DNA from: Protopterus annectens
Taxonomy: Eukaryota > Chordata > Ceratodontiformes > Protopteridae
DNA: 64,000 nucleotides
Direction: 5' to 3'
Assembly: GCF_019279795.1 (NCBI RefSeq)
Contig: NC_056750.1
Span: 828,082,516 to 828,146,515 of the forward strand
Below the pieces are notes generated by a model, which did not search any database, had not been told where the DNA came from, and saw only the letters and a list, made by a program, of their open reading frames with translations. Every line of letters begins with the position of its first letter. The first letter of the stretch is position 1. Below are positions 46,076 through 57,748 of this stretch, in pieces. Made by a program: the position numbers and the translations under genes.

Positions 46076-47408
46076 GTATCTGTACTACCGTACCCTGCAA
46101 CATAGTAGCTGTACTACTGTACCCTCTGACATAGTATCTGCACTACGGTACCCTGCACATAGTATCTGCACTACCATACCCTCTAACATAGTAGCTGTAC
46201 TACTGTACCCTCTGACATAGTATCTGCACTACGGTACCCTGCACATAGTATCTGCACTACCATACCCTCTAACATAGTATCTGCACTACGGTACCCTCTG
46301 ACATAGTATCTGCACTACGGTACCCTCTGACATAGTATCTGCACTACGGTACCCTGCACATAGTATCTGCACTACCATACCCTCTAACATAGTATCTGTA
46401 CTACTGTACCCTCTGACATAGTATCTGCACTACGGTACCCTCTGACATAGTATCTGCACTACGGTACCCTGCACATAGTATCTGCACTACCATACCCTCT
46501 AACATAGTATCTGTACTACCGTACCCTGCAACCTAGTATCTGTACTACTGTACCCTCTGACATAGTATCTGCACTACGGTACCCTGCACATAGTATCTGC
46601 ACTACCATGCCCTCTGACATAGTATCTGTGCTACCGTACCCTGCAACCTAGTATCTGTACTACTGTACCCTCTGACATAGTATCTGCACTACTGTACCAT
46701 GCAACATAGTATCTGCACTACCATGCCCTCTGACATAGTATCTGTACTACCGTACCCTGCAACCTAGTATCTGTACTACTGTACCCTCTGACATAGTATC
46801 TGCACTACTGTACCATGCAACATAGTATCTGCACTACCATGCCCTCTGACATAGTATCTGCACTACAGTACCCTCTGGCATAGTATCTTCATTACCATAC
46901 CCTCCAACATAGTATCTGCACTGCCTTACTCTCTGACATTAGTATCTGCACTACCACACCCTCAAACATAGCATCTACACTACACTACCCTCTGACATAG
47001 TATCTGCACTACTGTGCCCTGTACTATAGTATCTGCACTGCTGTACCCTGCAACATAGTATCTGCACTGCCTTATACTGTGACATTGTATCTGCACAACC
47101 ATACCCTACGACATAGTTTCTGCACTACTCTATCCTGTGACATAGTAGCTGCACTACCATACCTTGCAACACATTTTCTGCACTACGTGCCCTCCAACCT
47201 AGTATCTGCCCCTGCAACACAGTATCTGCATTACTGCACACTGTGACATAGTATCTGCAGTACTATACCCTGCGACATAGTATCTGCAATACATACCCTG
47301 TAACATAGTATCTACATTACCATAGTCTGTGACATAGTATCTGCACTACTGTATCCTCTGACATAGTATCTGCACTACCATACCATCTGACATAGTATCT
47401 GCACTACC
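46070..47408. repeat. 29-bp minisatellite, about 46 copies
   Basis: The unit 'catagtatctgcactacggt' plus 'accctctga' repeats every 28-29 bp, with variant endings 'ctctga', 'ctgca' and 'ctctaa' that recur in blocks. Copies become more divergent after about 46900. It starts immediately at the Tc1 end. Confidence 0.95.
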
Positions 47409-48857
47409 CCACAGCTCTCTTTAAGTTATATATCTCTTATTCTCATTTAGTTGCCCTTAGAGTGGGGAGGATAACCTGAAATACCACAATCTCATAATTG
47501 GTATATATTTCATCTATTCACAGTTAAATCCTTTCTGGTTTCATAATTGTTAATATTAACTGTAATTTTCAATATTCACTCACAAAGGGGGACATATGAC
47601 ATCATCAGTGAATTGTAGCATATCACACTGCATGTGATTCATTTGCACAGCTCTCAACAGTATTTTGTCAACACATTTTAAGTTCATTGAATTTGTTTCA
47701 AAGTATTACACAGTATCTACCTGTACATGTCTTTAAAAGAGCATCATTTCTTTCTAGTAGTGCTGTATACGCATATTTTTCTTACTGCCGCTGGTGCTAT
47801 GTTCGTGGTTGTCTATAGCGAACTCTCCAGTATTACTGTTCTCTGACATTCCCATGATAAGGCAGTGCCTGCAGTGACCTAAGACAAGGAAGGTCTTCCT
47901 TTCTGTGGGACAGTTCCACACAAGGAATTTCCAAACTGATGTGTAACTTCTAGGGTATCTATCCACCATGTACCCCCAAGTGAAAGTAAGCTAAGTAAGG
48001 AGTTATCAGAATGTGGTCTGCAGTAAACATTCCTACTTAAGCCCCACCTCCCATGAATGTGCAAGGATGATGACATGAGGAGGGGCATGCAATTGCACCA
48101 TGAAGAAAAACACCCCCCTGGCTAAGAGGTGAAATGTTCTTCTGGTACCTAACACTCTACACTGCAGCACCAGCACCTCAGCATTACTTTAGTATCACTT
48201 CCAATGGCAGTGCATTGTCCGAGTATTCTTCAGTGATCTCTCACCCTTTTCCTGGAAGAGATGAGTAGACATAGCCTCCTCTTTCCTCTTCCTTATTGGC
48301 TAGTTCCAACAGGTGTCCAAGGCATGGATCAAGCTCAGGTCATCTGGACCATAGTGAAGGTTTTATCCTTCTGTCCCAGTTAAATGACACACAACAGCAC
48401 AACACAGCATATAAAAACATACAATTCAGAGAGCTTAGTATTAAAATGTAGTCCTGCAAACATTCTATAGTAACATGAACATGAGTGGGAATATAGCTCA
48501 TATCTAAGGGTGCAGAGACAAAGGCATTATTACAGGAAAGGAAGGGTTGTTATTACAACCCACAGTACAACTGAGAAGTAACTTCTACAGGACAGCATAC
48601 AGTTCTGGTGATTTCATGTGCAAATGAGTATAAAAGAGAAAAGTTTCAGATCAAAAACAATAACAGCAATGATCATATAAGAGCTGTATGAAAGTCCTGA
48701 AAAGACAGGTTATAATATTTGAAGATTAATTGCTTCAGAGAAACAAGAGACATGGTTTCACAGGCACACAACTAGGTTCCAAGGAGCTAAAAACTGCTCT
48801 TAAAGAAAATCAACTGCACCGTATAGAAGGATGGGATGATAAATGAGGGACACAAGA
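47409..48857. other. No recognised feature
   Basis: Non-coding; no SINE promoter, RT motif or tandem repeat seen. Confidence 0.4.
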
Positions 48858-49404
48858 GCAGATGCAAAGGGAAACAATGGGAGCAGGTGCAAAGGGAAAC
48901 AATGGGAGCAGGTGCAAAGGGAAACAATGGGAGCAGGTGCAACGGGAAACAATGGGAGCAGGTGCAAAGGGAAACAATGGGAGCAGGTGCAACGGGAAAC
49001 AATGGGAGCAGGTGCAAAGGGAAACAATGGGAGCAGGTGCAACGGGAAACAATGGGAGCAGGTGCAATGGGAAACAATGGGAGCAGGTGCAAAGGGAAAC
49101 AATGGGAGCAGATGCAACGGGAAACAATGGGAGCAGGTGCAACGGGAAACAATGGGAGCAGGTGCAAAGGGAAACAATGGGAGCAGGTGCAACGGGAAAC
49201 AATGGGAGCAGGTGCAAAGGGAAACAATGGGAGCAGATGCAAAGGGAAACAATGGGAGCAGGTGCAACGGGAAACAATGGGAGCAGATGCAAAGGGAAAC
49301 AATGGGAGCAGGTGCAAAGGGAAACAATGGGAGCAGGTGCAAAGGGAAACAATGGGAGCAGGTGCAAATGGAAACAATGGGAGCAGGTGCAAAGGGAAAC
49401 AATG
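48858..49404. repeat. 25-bp minisatellite, about 22 copies
   Basis: The unit 'gggaaacaatgggagcaggt' plus 'gcaaa' repeats every 25 bp; variants are A, C or T in 'gcaaNggg' and 'cagatgc' for 'caggtgc'. Because 25 is not a multiple of three and the unit lacks stops, long frames are open on both strands. I do not treat them as genes. Confidence 0.97.
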
Positions 49405-49899
49405 CAAGTCAACAACAGGAAAGTGACTGGCTAAAAATAGCTGGACGAGGACTAGCTGTGATAGGGTCCATCAGATGAAGTTGTCTTATCATGTGCTTTG
49501 AAGTAGGAGCACTGATATCCATTGTATGTGCTACGAATGTTGCAACTTGGGGACACTGAATAGGTATTCTGAGATACAATGTGCTCCACCATTGCAATGA
49601 AGTGTCTCTGAGGCAATTTATCTCTGTGATTTATGATTGTGCTAGTCCCCATCAGTGATCCCTGATCTCTACCTGAAATTGTTGTATCCCGTATGCACCT
49701 TCACATGCTACCACATGCTGTTTGCAGTGAAACTAGGCAGCTCCTCCAGTGCCCAAGCTACCAACTGAAAACAAGGTCAGTCAGGACTAGGCAGGGCTTT
49801 ATCTCTCTATGAAACATAGCTGACCTATTGAACTGCTTGAACTTTAACTACTGCCTGTTTTTGGTAAAAGGATTATTGCTCTACTGTATAATTCCTTCT
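49405..49899. other. No recognised feature
   Basis: Non-coding flank of the minisatellite. Confidence 0.4.
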
Positions 49900-50760
49900 T
49901 AACTTAGAAACTGGAAAGAGAAAGTTACTTTGCAGGTGATGCCCTTTTTATGTTCTCTTTCAACTTCTTAGGTGACATCTTCCTTTGGTAGGACATGAAC
50001 CCTCTGCCAGGCATGCATTTCTTTAAGACTGTTGTGGCTGCACCCTAATTGCTGGCATCAATATTATTGTAACAAAATATTTCCTCACTTTTTAAAGTAT
50101 TGCATGCCGATTTGCAAAGCTTCATCTCCCAAGTCACAGGTTATATCTTTTATTTGCCTCAGGATGCCCCCCAGATAGTGGACTGTATGGGTCTGACAGC
50201 TTATGGTCTTGATTTCATAGACAGATAAAGCATGCATGTATTTTGCTAAAAGTATCAAGTGCATTATAGTCCATAGAATTGGTGATTGTGATAATTCCAG
50301 ATGCCAAGTTTTGAGCCTCTTGTTGAATCCACAGATGCCACTGCAAGGTCACCCTGACAGTTTTGTACAAGTACTTCACTTTTCTTGAACTCTGTAAAAG
50401 ACATCTGTTTTTTGAGGTTGATGGAGTCCAGGACTAAAGACTTGCTCTCAAGAGTGTCCTCAAAGGCCTTAATTACCCTTGAAATGACAGTGGATCTGGG
50501 GTCCTCCATATCAAAATGCTCTAGATATTTGTTTTATATGTCTAAAAGCTCTTTGACCTCTATTTAAAATATTCAGTCAACAACTCGTGGGCTTTTTCAA
50601 GGGAGATGTTCTCTGCTGAAGAGGCTAAAGACATAATGTCATTAGTCTGCCTTATCCAAAAGGAGATTATCTTTTTTTGATTGATCGGGTTTTCCACTGC
50701 ATTAAAGTCTGATTCCGATTGACCAGGTTTTCCATGTCATCAACGTCTGATTCAGACTTC
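49900..50760 (-). pseudogene. Unidentified decayed coding region, possibly a DIRS-type gag
   Basis: Minus-strand frames give SESDFNAVENPINQ, SSAENISLEKAHELLTEYF, the 82-residue-scale frame 50509-50264 (VIKAFEDTLESKSLVLDS, GDLAVASVDSTRGSKLGI), then KYMHALSVYEIKTISCQ and LGGILRQIKDITCDLGDEAL. The order of acidic start, 'VASV' block and long helical block reminds me of DIRS gag-like proteins, but I cannot point to a diagnostic motif, and no RT or tyrosine recombinase is present. A near-duplicate of about 46 bp lies at 50670-50760. Confidence 0.3.
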
Positions 50761-51157
50761 TTTTCTGGTGCAGGGTGTCTCTTTTCCTTTCAGCCACAGT
50801 GACAATGTCCAAGGTAGATGCCCAAATGCAGGTGGCGGACAGCAGTTAACTATCTGTCAAACTGTCATGTATTTTTCATTAAGTCTATTGCAATCAAAAT
50901 ACATTGGAGCCAGGACAGCTGTTGTTAGGGGCAGATGTTCACTATTCAAACACATGTCCCCTTAACAGCAGTTAAGTGTACAACTGTGTGTTTGCTGTAA
51001 TGACGCTCTACTAATATTTGAAATAGAAGAAGCCTTGCCAGGTATCCGTAATTGTTCAATGAAAATAGCAGGAATGTAATGTAGGTATAACAGACCCTGT
51101 AAAGCTAATTTATGCCAGTCAAAGTCATGCAGCTCTGAATGACTTTGACTGATGGCT
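50761..51157. other. No recognised feature
   Basis: Non-coding. Confidence 0.4.
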
Positions 51158-51190
51158 CTGATGATGGCAATTCATTAAGATGAAAGCGCT
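51158..51190 (+). other. Hammerhead-like PLE-terminal motif
   Basis: CTGATGA (51158-51164), 17 bases, GAAAGCGCT (51182-51190). AATAAA follows near 51252. No PLE protein remains nearby. Confidence 0.4.
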
Positions 51191-52579
51191 CGACCGTTCA
51201 GTGTTATGTTGAATAATTTGTTTGTTTTTTGGCAAGTTTTACAACCGTTTTCAATAAACGTGGAATTTTGGAGCCCTTGTGTTGGAACTGACTGCTGGAT
51301 TCTGTTTTTTCTCAGTAGTACAAAACCTCTAATGCTTAGAGCAACTCTTTTCACCACTACGCTAAATTATTCACTTAGACAGCACTTAACTCATTCCTTC
51401 TAGTGGGGCTCTTTTGAGTTTGTACTCTTCCTTCCAAAGGGTGTGGCCTGAGCCATTTAAAAATGAGGTTATCACCGCACAGTTCAAACAAATATTTATA
51501 TCTGTAACTGTAAATTGCAAAAAGTATTTAGTACAAAGAAATCTTTACATTGGTTCCATTCATGCAGTTGTAGATCTTAAACTGGATTTTATAAGCCATA
51601 ATAAACACAGTAAATATTAATTTTTGTATTCACTCATACAGCTGTGAGCTTTCATATGAGGCTAAACAATTCTATCTGCCAATTGATTGTTGAGATATTT
51701 AGAAATATGAGAATTATCACAATACAAATAGCACGCAGACAATGCTCAATATCTTTTTATCTTTATTAAAGGTCAAATAGTGATATAGCTGTGTTTGCTA
51801 TCACGTAGGTTTTAAGATGAAACCATCTAATGCTTTGTATGTAGCATGTTTTTGAGATTATCAATGCAAGTATGAATAAGTGATATTTGATATCTAAATA
51901 AGTCAGTAGGATGCAATTGCAGAAACACCTGGAGGTGTCACTGGACTGTAATGAATTAATAGAGAGTAAATGAATCATTTATGAAAGACCTGCTTATGGA
52001 GATCATAATATGCTCATCTGCTCTCTACCAGGTTAACACTGCAAATGCTATACATGATACAAATGTTAAGCAGACGCACATTGGAGCAGCAAGGGATGAA
52101 AGATAGTGCAGTTGTCCTTATATATTTCATGAAAGAGCCAGCTACAAGTTTTTGAGAAAGAATAATGTAATACTTTATTCAAAGAAATAAAGCAATACAG
52201 CTTGAAAATTAAATTTACAAATTAATTTACTCTTGCTCAAAGAAATATAAACCAAAACATTTCAGAACAGACAGATTACATAAGAAAAACACTAATAAGA
52301 AATTGATTCTATCACTTCCACTAACTGAAGATAACCATAATTTATCTGTGTCTGACTTGGTGCTGAGCAGGTCTGTCTCTTTTCTTTGTTGCAGTCCATG
52401 TAAGGGTATTTTTCACTGCTGTCAAGATTAGTAACTGCCCACTATACATGCCAAGAAAGCACAGAATGACTAGCAGAACTGCTAAGTTGGTTTTCAAAAA
52501 CAGAAAGAAATAATCAATTTACTTGAAGAAATTCCAGAGGGGTGTCCTGGAGTAAGGCAACACTTGGAAATCCGCAGTT
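51191..52579. other. No recognised feature
   Basis: AT-rich non-coding DNA. Confidence 0.4.
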
Positions 52580-52580
52580 A

Positions 52581-52648
<68 letters not shown>

Positions 52649-52690
52649 ATATCAATATCTATATCAATATTTATATCAATATATGTATAT
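52580..52690. repeat. (TA)n microsatellite followed by CTATATCAATAT repeats
   Basis: About 33 TA dinucleotides (52581-52646) run into three imperfect 12-mers of 'ctatatcaatat' to about 52684. Confidence 0.97.
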
Positions 52691-52839
52691 TTGTATGTAC
52701 TTCCTGCAAGATCAAATGTTAAAATCCATATAATTATTATCAAAACAAAGTTATTTAGGTAATTAGAAAGGTCTAAACCCAAGTAAGGTAACATAGCTTT
52801 GACTAGTCTAGGAGCCCAAAGCTTTACTTGTGTATGAAA
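52691..52839. other. No recognised feature
   Basis: Short AT-rich stretch. Confidence 0.3.
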
Positions 52840-53000
52840 GCATCAAGTTAGAATATCGATTCCACCTACTGCATGATTTTAAACATTTAAGAAAACCCAT
52901 GTGAACATAGGGAGGGTATGCAGATTCCACACAGAGAACAGCACAGTTGAGAATTAAACCAGAGAACCCTTTGTTGTGAGGTGACAATACTACACATAAT
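52840..53000 (-). mobile_element. Old V-SINE fragment, minus strand
   Basis: The reverse complement gives 'tagtattgtcacctcacaac', a B-box-like 'ctggtttaattctcaa', 'ctgtgtggaatctgcatacc', 'ttcacatgggttttctta' and 'atcatgcagtaggtgg'. The centre is partly deleted and the 3' part is missing. Confidence 0.6.
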
Positions 53001-53059
53001 GTCACTAGTCTGTACTACCCAGAGAAGAAAAGGGATGTATATCTTAAACCTACCTTTTT
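53001..53059. other. Short spacer
   Basis: Nothing recognised. Confidence 0.3.
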
Positions 53060-53400
53060 TGAAGCAGGCAGTCTTTCAGCAAAATACTTCAAAACTGCTG
53101 CAGCTGCCATTGCATACTTAGCATCTATACTTACTCCCAAATCCCTAGAAATAATCTTGTTATTCCCTTACATAAAGGTGGCAAACCTCTCTAGTTGGCA
53201 AACTACAGACTTATAGCCATCTTCTCCTCTCTGTTTATAATATTTGGAAAATGCGTTCTCCTGCAGTTATCAACTACCTAATACAGAACAAATTACTTTC
53301 CATAATGCAGCATGGCTTAGACAAGCTATTCTGCCTTCAGTACATGCCCTGACTTTGGCTTGCTAGAACTGTAGGGAAGCATTCTCTCATATAGTCTTAC
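53060..53400 (+). pseudogene. LINE reverse transcriptase fragment, family B- or D-like
   Basis: Plus-strand frames give NLVIPLHKGGKPL*LANYRL, IAIFSSLFIIFGKCVLLQLS, then YLIQNKLLSIMQHGL and a decayed 'VHALTLA'. These follow the RT order 'IPLHKGG...NYRPIA.LSPL.KI.EKC...QL...HGFR' seen in family B at 35246-37255. Stops and frameshifts interrupt it, and the catalytic motifs are absent. Confidence 0.7.
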
Positions 53401-56039
53401 ATTTTCACCTCTGTGGCAAGTAATGGTAGCCCCTCCCACATAAGTGTCAGTCTGATCTGTCACTGTTCAGTATGTATAACCATCAAAGCACCTATTATCA
53501 AAAATAAAATAAAATGTATATCGTTGTATCTATATCAGATATTTCTGATACACAGCTGTTACTGTGTCTTGTCTATGTGCTTATTGTTTCTAGACACTTG
53601 TTTATGTTTGGCATAATATTACCAAGGACTTGAACATATGCCAAAGACCTCTGTGCAAACAGCATTTTCAGTAGTGCTAGGATGAACAATTTGTGAGCAC
53701 GCAGGAATTAACCGCTGTTATGTTTCTGGATTGCGAGAAAATGAAAAAGGCAAAAAATGCTATTTTAAAAAAATGGGAAAAAACGTCTCTCCGCTTTCAG
53801 GGCTTGCCCTGTCATCAATGCCTATCAAGTGTCTCAATTACAGCTTAGACATTTTTCATTTTAAAGTACAGCAACATTCCTTAAGGGAGGTAATAAAAGA
53901 CTAAAACATTTTTTAAAATTCGCCAGTTCATAAAATACTTGCAGTGGTCTGGGATCCCAGAACATGTCTTTAGGCTTGAACTCCCAAGTGGTTGGCATGT
54001 TGGTTACACAGTCTGTCTGTTTTTTATTTCTAAATCAAAACTGTCATGGTGAGGTATTACCGGATATGCATTTGTTGTTTACAAAGAAAGCAGAATAAAG
54101 GCGGTTTATGGTAGGCCACATTAGGAATAGTTCCATTTAAAAAATGCTACGTATTTTTAAATTTCATTGCTCTCTAGAGAGTAAATGAGATGAAATGATA
54201 AGACTGAGCAGGAAAAGAAAGGTCTGCAGATTTGTTCACAATCTTTAGTGTTGTGTCAGGATAAAAGATGAAGTCATGTTCTGAAATGACATTAAAATGA
54301 ACTCTGCTTCTGTACATTCTCAGAAACTCTTTCGGTTTAATACAACAGGCCCCAAACAAGAGAAGAAATGCAGCTGTTGAATATCAGGGAGTTTCTTCAC
54401 TTAGTGCAGACGTCACTGCTCTTGGGAAGCAAGTCTGTCTTTCTTATTGTGCTTATGTGCATTACTGTTTCAGTTTTACTTGTAACCAGTAACATACTTC
54501 TGCCCAAGAGCTTCATTTATAAGCACAGTTTAGGGCTATTGGTTCAACATACCCCACCAGACCTCCTTCTTCTGAATTGCTCCTCCCTGCTTACTTAATT
54601 CCTTCCTTCCTCAATCCTCATGAGGTTCCTGAATGACAGAAAGCAGCTTTGGCGAACTACAACCCTTTAGGTCATGAATACCAGCCATTTTATTTGTTAG
54701 GAAATATCTCCGGCATACTACAAGCCACAGTTCATGAATACCTGAATTTCTATTTGTTTATAAACATTTTGGTACATTTCTTTCTTACAGAAACCCATTT
54801 CATTATTTCTTAAGGCATTTGATTCCTTGTTTATTATCTAACAGAAATTATTTAACATTTCCACAGTTTTTCTAATTCCCTTTTCTATTCTGTTCCATAA
54901 TTAATGATGCTTACCTAACACTTTGTTTCTTCTTTTTTTTCTAGATTATTTGCTGTTAAATTTGCTATTCCCCTCAAAAAACAAAATGCAGTTGGCAGTT
55001 AGAATTGCTCTGTCCATTTTTCTAAATATCTTAATGGGTATTCATAATGGGTAATCTAAGGGTGGACAAAGACTGAACTCTCAATCTTCAGTTGCCAGAC
55101 ACTCACCCTGCCAATGATCAGAGTTCTTCGACTGGAAATCATTGCTGGTGAGCTGTGTTGGCACTTGTGCCCTTTTTGGGGCAATGTCTTCCTTCTTCGA
55201 GTTGGTGCAACTGTGGAGTTTGGATATATCATTTTGGGAGGTACCTTTGAGTTAAAGATTTTAACTGTTACACCAATCCCCTCTGTCATTCCTAGCAATA
55301 ACCAGACAGCAAAAAAGTGAAAATTAAGCACTGTACCTTGTACCTGTGAGGCAAACATCGTAACCAATATGCCAAACCTCTCCTCATGCCGACTTCATCC
55401 CTTGTTAAAGTAAAATTTCTCCTAAGGCTACAGTGTACTTCTTACTGTAGAAATACTCAGAAATAAGAAGGTTAGGATAGTTGTCATATTATGTTATACA
55501 TGTTTGGCACACTCAGCAGTTCAAATAATTGTGAGGACATGCTCTCGCCAGCTGCATAATGAGAAATCTAGTGTGAGGATCTGTTTTGCCGCACTACTGT
55601 TGCTATAAGTATTTTAAGTAACGCCAGAAGGGGGCTTTGTTTTTCTGAATTTATGGACAACTGTAAGAATATTAAGCACTTGTCAGTTGGTCATACATAG
55701 AATTGGAATGTTGTAAGATGTTATGTTAATATCCAGCTAAACAAGCTTGTCTGAAAATAGATTTTTAAGTTACTGTCTGGCTAAATAAATTTAACTGAAA
55801 ATCATTACAAGAAGTGTTTTGGTACCAGATATACAAGAAATACATACTGGTAATACCTGTTGTTCTATAAGCACTCGAGTCACAAGCACTTGGAGACTAC
55901 TGTCTAGGAGCCAGGGATTGAGGGTCTTGAACCTCAGGTAGGCTGCCGCTCGCCTCATGCTTGAACTTGAACACAAGTCTAGGCTAACAGTTGTTGCACC
56001 TTCTCCAAGCACATTACTTGAATTCCGGCCAGGTAAGTG
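53401..56039. other. No recognised feature
   Basis: 2.6 kb of non-coding DNA. Short frames near 54368 and 55114 have no family motif. No tandem repeat or SINE promoter was found. Confidence 0.45.
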
Positions 56040-56325
56040 TGGCAGCTGTGGTGAGGCAGGGGGTAGGAGAGTAGAGTAGGTGAGGGTTTAAGGTTAGGGA
56101 GCAGTAAGGGGGATTTTAGTTTAGGAAGTAGGAGGGGGGATTTTAGGTTTAGGAAGCAAGAGGGGGGATTTTAGGTTTATTGAGCAGGAAGAGAGTTTTA
56201 GGGTTAGAGACTCTTATTTTTAGTAAGGGGAAGGGGATTTTAGGGTTAGGCAGTAAGAAAGAGATGTTAGGGTTGTAGTTAGGGTTCTAGTAGGGCTATC
56301 CAGTTTTGTAGAATAAGGTGTTGGG
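56040..56325. repeat. G-rich degenerate minisatellite with TTAGGG-like words
   Basis: Repeats of about 28-31 bp built around 'ggggggattttaggtttagg', with scattered 'ttagggtt' words. The opening 'caggtaagtgtgg' and 'ggttagggagcag' resemble the reverse complement of the interior of the TIR element at 16804-17424, but I found no TIRs here. Confidence 0.7.
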
Positions 56326-56908
56326 AGACCTAAGTAGTTACAAGAGATTGAGTTAGTGGGAGTTAGAGTGTGTCACTAGTAAATAGCATGCAAGCACTTG
56401 TAGTAGACTTTGTAAAACCATTTTAAGATTAGCTACTATAACTATTAGCAGTTTTACAAGTATTATATTAGGTGTTACTATTGATGTATGAATATGTTTA
56501 TGTATGTCTAGAAAATTATTGTAAAGTTATGCCTTCTAATGTCATACAACTAGGAGTATATAAAATATGAGGCTAAATGATAGGAAGTTAATGAGTGTAT
56601 CTTAAACACTTCTAAAACAGTGAGGACATTACATTTCTACAATTAAGGCTGTATGTATGTTATTACATATATTTATTTGCAATTTATATAAGCTTAAAAT
56701 ATTATATATTCACTGGGATACTTTCTGTTTGAAGATGTTTTGAAAAAAATATCACTCTTGGTAAAAGTGATATGGACTGGTTTAAAAGAATCAGTGCGGG
56801 GGATAATTTGGTTAAAAAAATGAAGACTGAAGTAACTAGATTAGCTATGAGTAGTGAGTTAAGTACATTTGTTCTTATGTGAGGGATTCCATTTAAGTAG
56901 TTAAGAGT
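56326..56908. other. No recognised feature
   Basis: AT-rich non-coding DNA. Confidence 0.4.
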
Positions 56909-57050
56909 GGTTGGGAGGGTGGCCTGATGGTTAAGGTGTTTGCTTTACAAACACAAGGTGCAGGGTTTGAGTCTCACAAGGAATAATTGGCTAGGTTTAA
57001 AATGGCTTGCAAGGGCAGTTAGCCTGTTTAACTAATCTATGAACTTTTGA
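56909..57050 (+). mobile_element. tRNA-derived SINE sharing its 3' tail with family A LINE
   Basis: tRNA-like head: A box TGGTTAAGGTG (56928-56938) and B box GGTTTGAGTC (56964-56973), spaced as in a tRNA. The 3' part 'ttggctaggtttaaaatggc', 'gcaagggcagttagcc' and 'ctatgaact' parallels the family A LINE tail ('ggctaggcttgtaaaggctc...attagcc...tatgaacct'). Such tail sharing is how SINEs borrow a LINE reverse transcriptase. Confidence 0.75.
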
Positions 57051-57057
57051 TTTTACA

Positions 57058-57256
57058 GGTGGATGGGAAACAGAAAATTTACCCTAGGGATCACTGCAGT
57101 GGCTCTGCTGGACAGAGGCGCAGGGAACTAATGGCTCTGCTGGTCAGAGTCAGAGGGAACTACTCTAAGGGGGTGGCAAAAGCCAACACACTCTGGCTAG
57201 GCTTATAAATGCCCCTTGGGCAGATAGCCTAGTACTTACCTATGAACCTATAAACA
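57058..57256 (+). mobile_element. Family A LINE 3' end, 5'-truncated
   Basis: 'gtggatgggaaacagaaaat' aligns with the end of family A ORF2 at 4070-4140. 'ctggctaggcttataaatgc' and 'tatgaacctataaac' match its tail. A stretch is duplicated ('ggctctgctggacagaggcg' then 'ggctctgctggtcagagtca'). Confidence 0.85.
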
Positions 57257-57654
57257 GCGTATGATGAACATATATAGCTTTGTCAACACTGAGATGATGA
57301 CTACCTTTATTGTGACTCTAGATCGGACCTGACTAGGAATTTGGGACAAAAGCCTAGTGTCTCTTTCCAGGAAGGACATATCTCATTTGATTTGGTAACA
57401 ATTAGGTAACTGTTTTAATGGAATATGGTTTTAAACTGTAGCTGTGATTCAGATGAAAGTATGAGTATTCCTAATACTGGCAATGGTCTGAAGACTTTTC
57501 GAAAATTATTTGGGGAACTGCATAATCTTGAAATAAGCAAGGGCATTAGATGTCATATATTTATTTATTTATTTTTACTAGACAAGTCTCTGGTTGGTTG
57601 TGATGATATGTAGTCATGCCTGGTACTTGAAGAACTTGTGGGCATAATAGATTG
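57257..57654. other. No recognised feature
   Basis: Non-coding. Confidence 0.4.
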
Positions 57655-57748
57655 CGTAGCTTTTCTCCTCGAGTCTCCACTGAAAACGAGCTACTGCTCA
57701 GCTGGACTAACCCAGTTAACATATGTAAAATAAATAAATAAATAATAA
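57655..57748 (+). mobile_element. Family B-type LINE 3' tail, diverged subfamily
   Basis: 'gtagcttttctcctcgagtc' and 'tccactgaaaacgagc', then hairpin GAGC-TACT-GCTC (57688-57699), 'cccagttaacatatg' and TAAA repeats. It is a tail-only copy with a changed but still paired hairpin. Confidence 0.75.

Noticed and set aside
48787-49478. Frames of about 190-210 residues on both strands
   Set aside because: They are produced by the stop-free 25-bp tandem repeat; the frame rotates with each unit and no family motif exists.
54368-54598. Small hydrophobic frame resembling a membrane protein
   Set aside because: Short, no start context or conservation evidence, surrounded by stop-rich AT-rich DNA.
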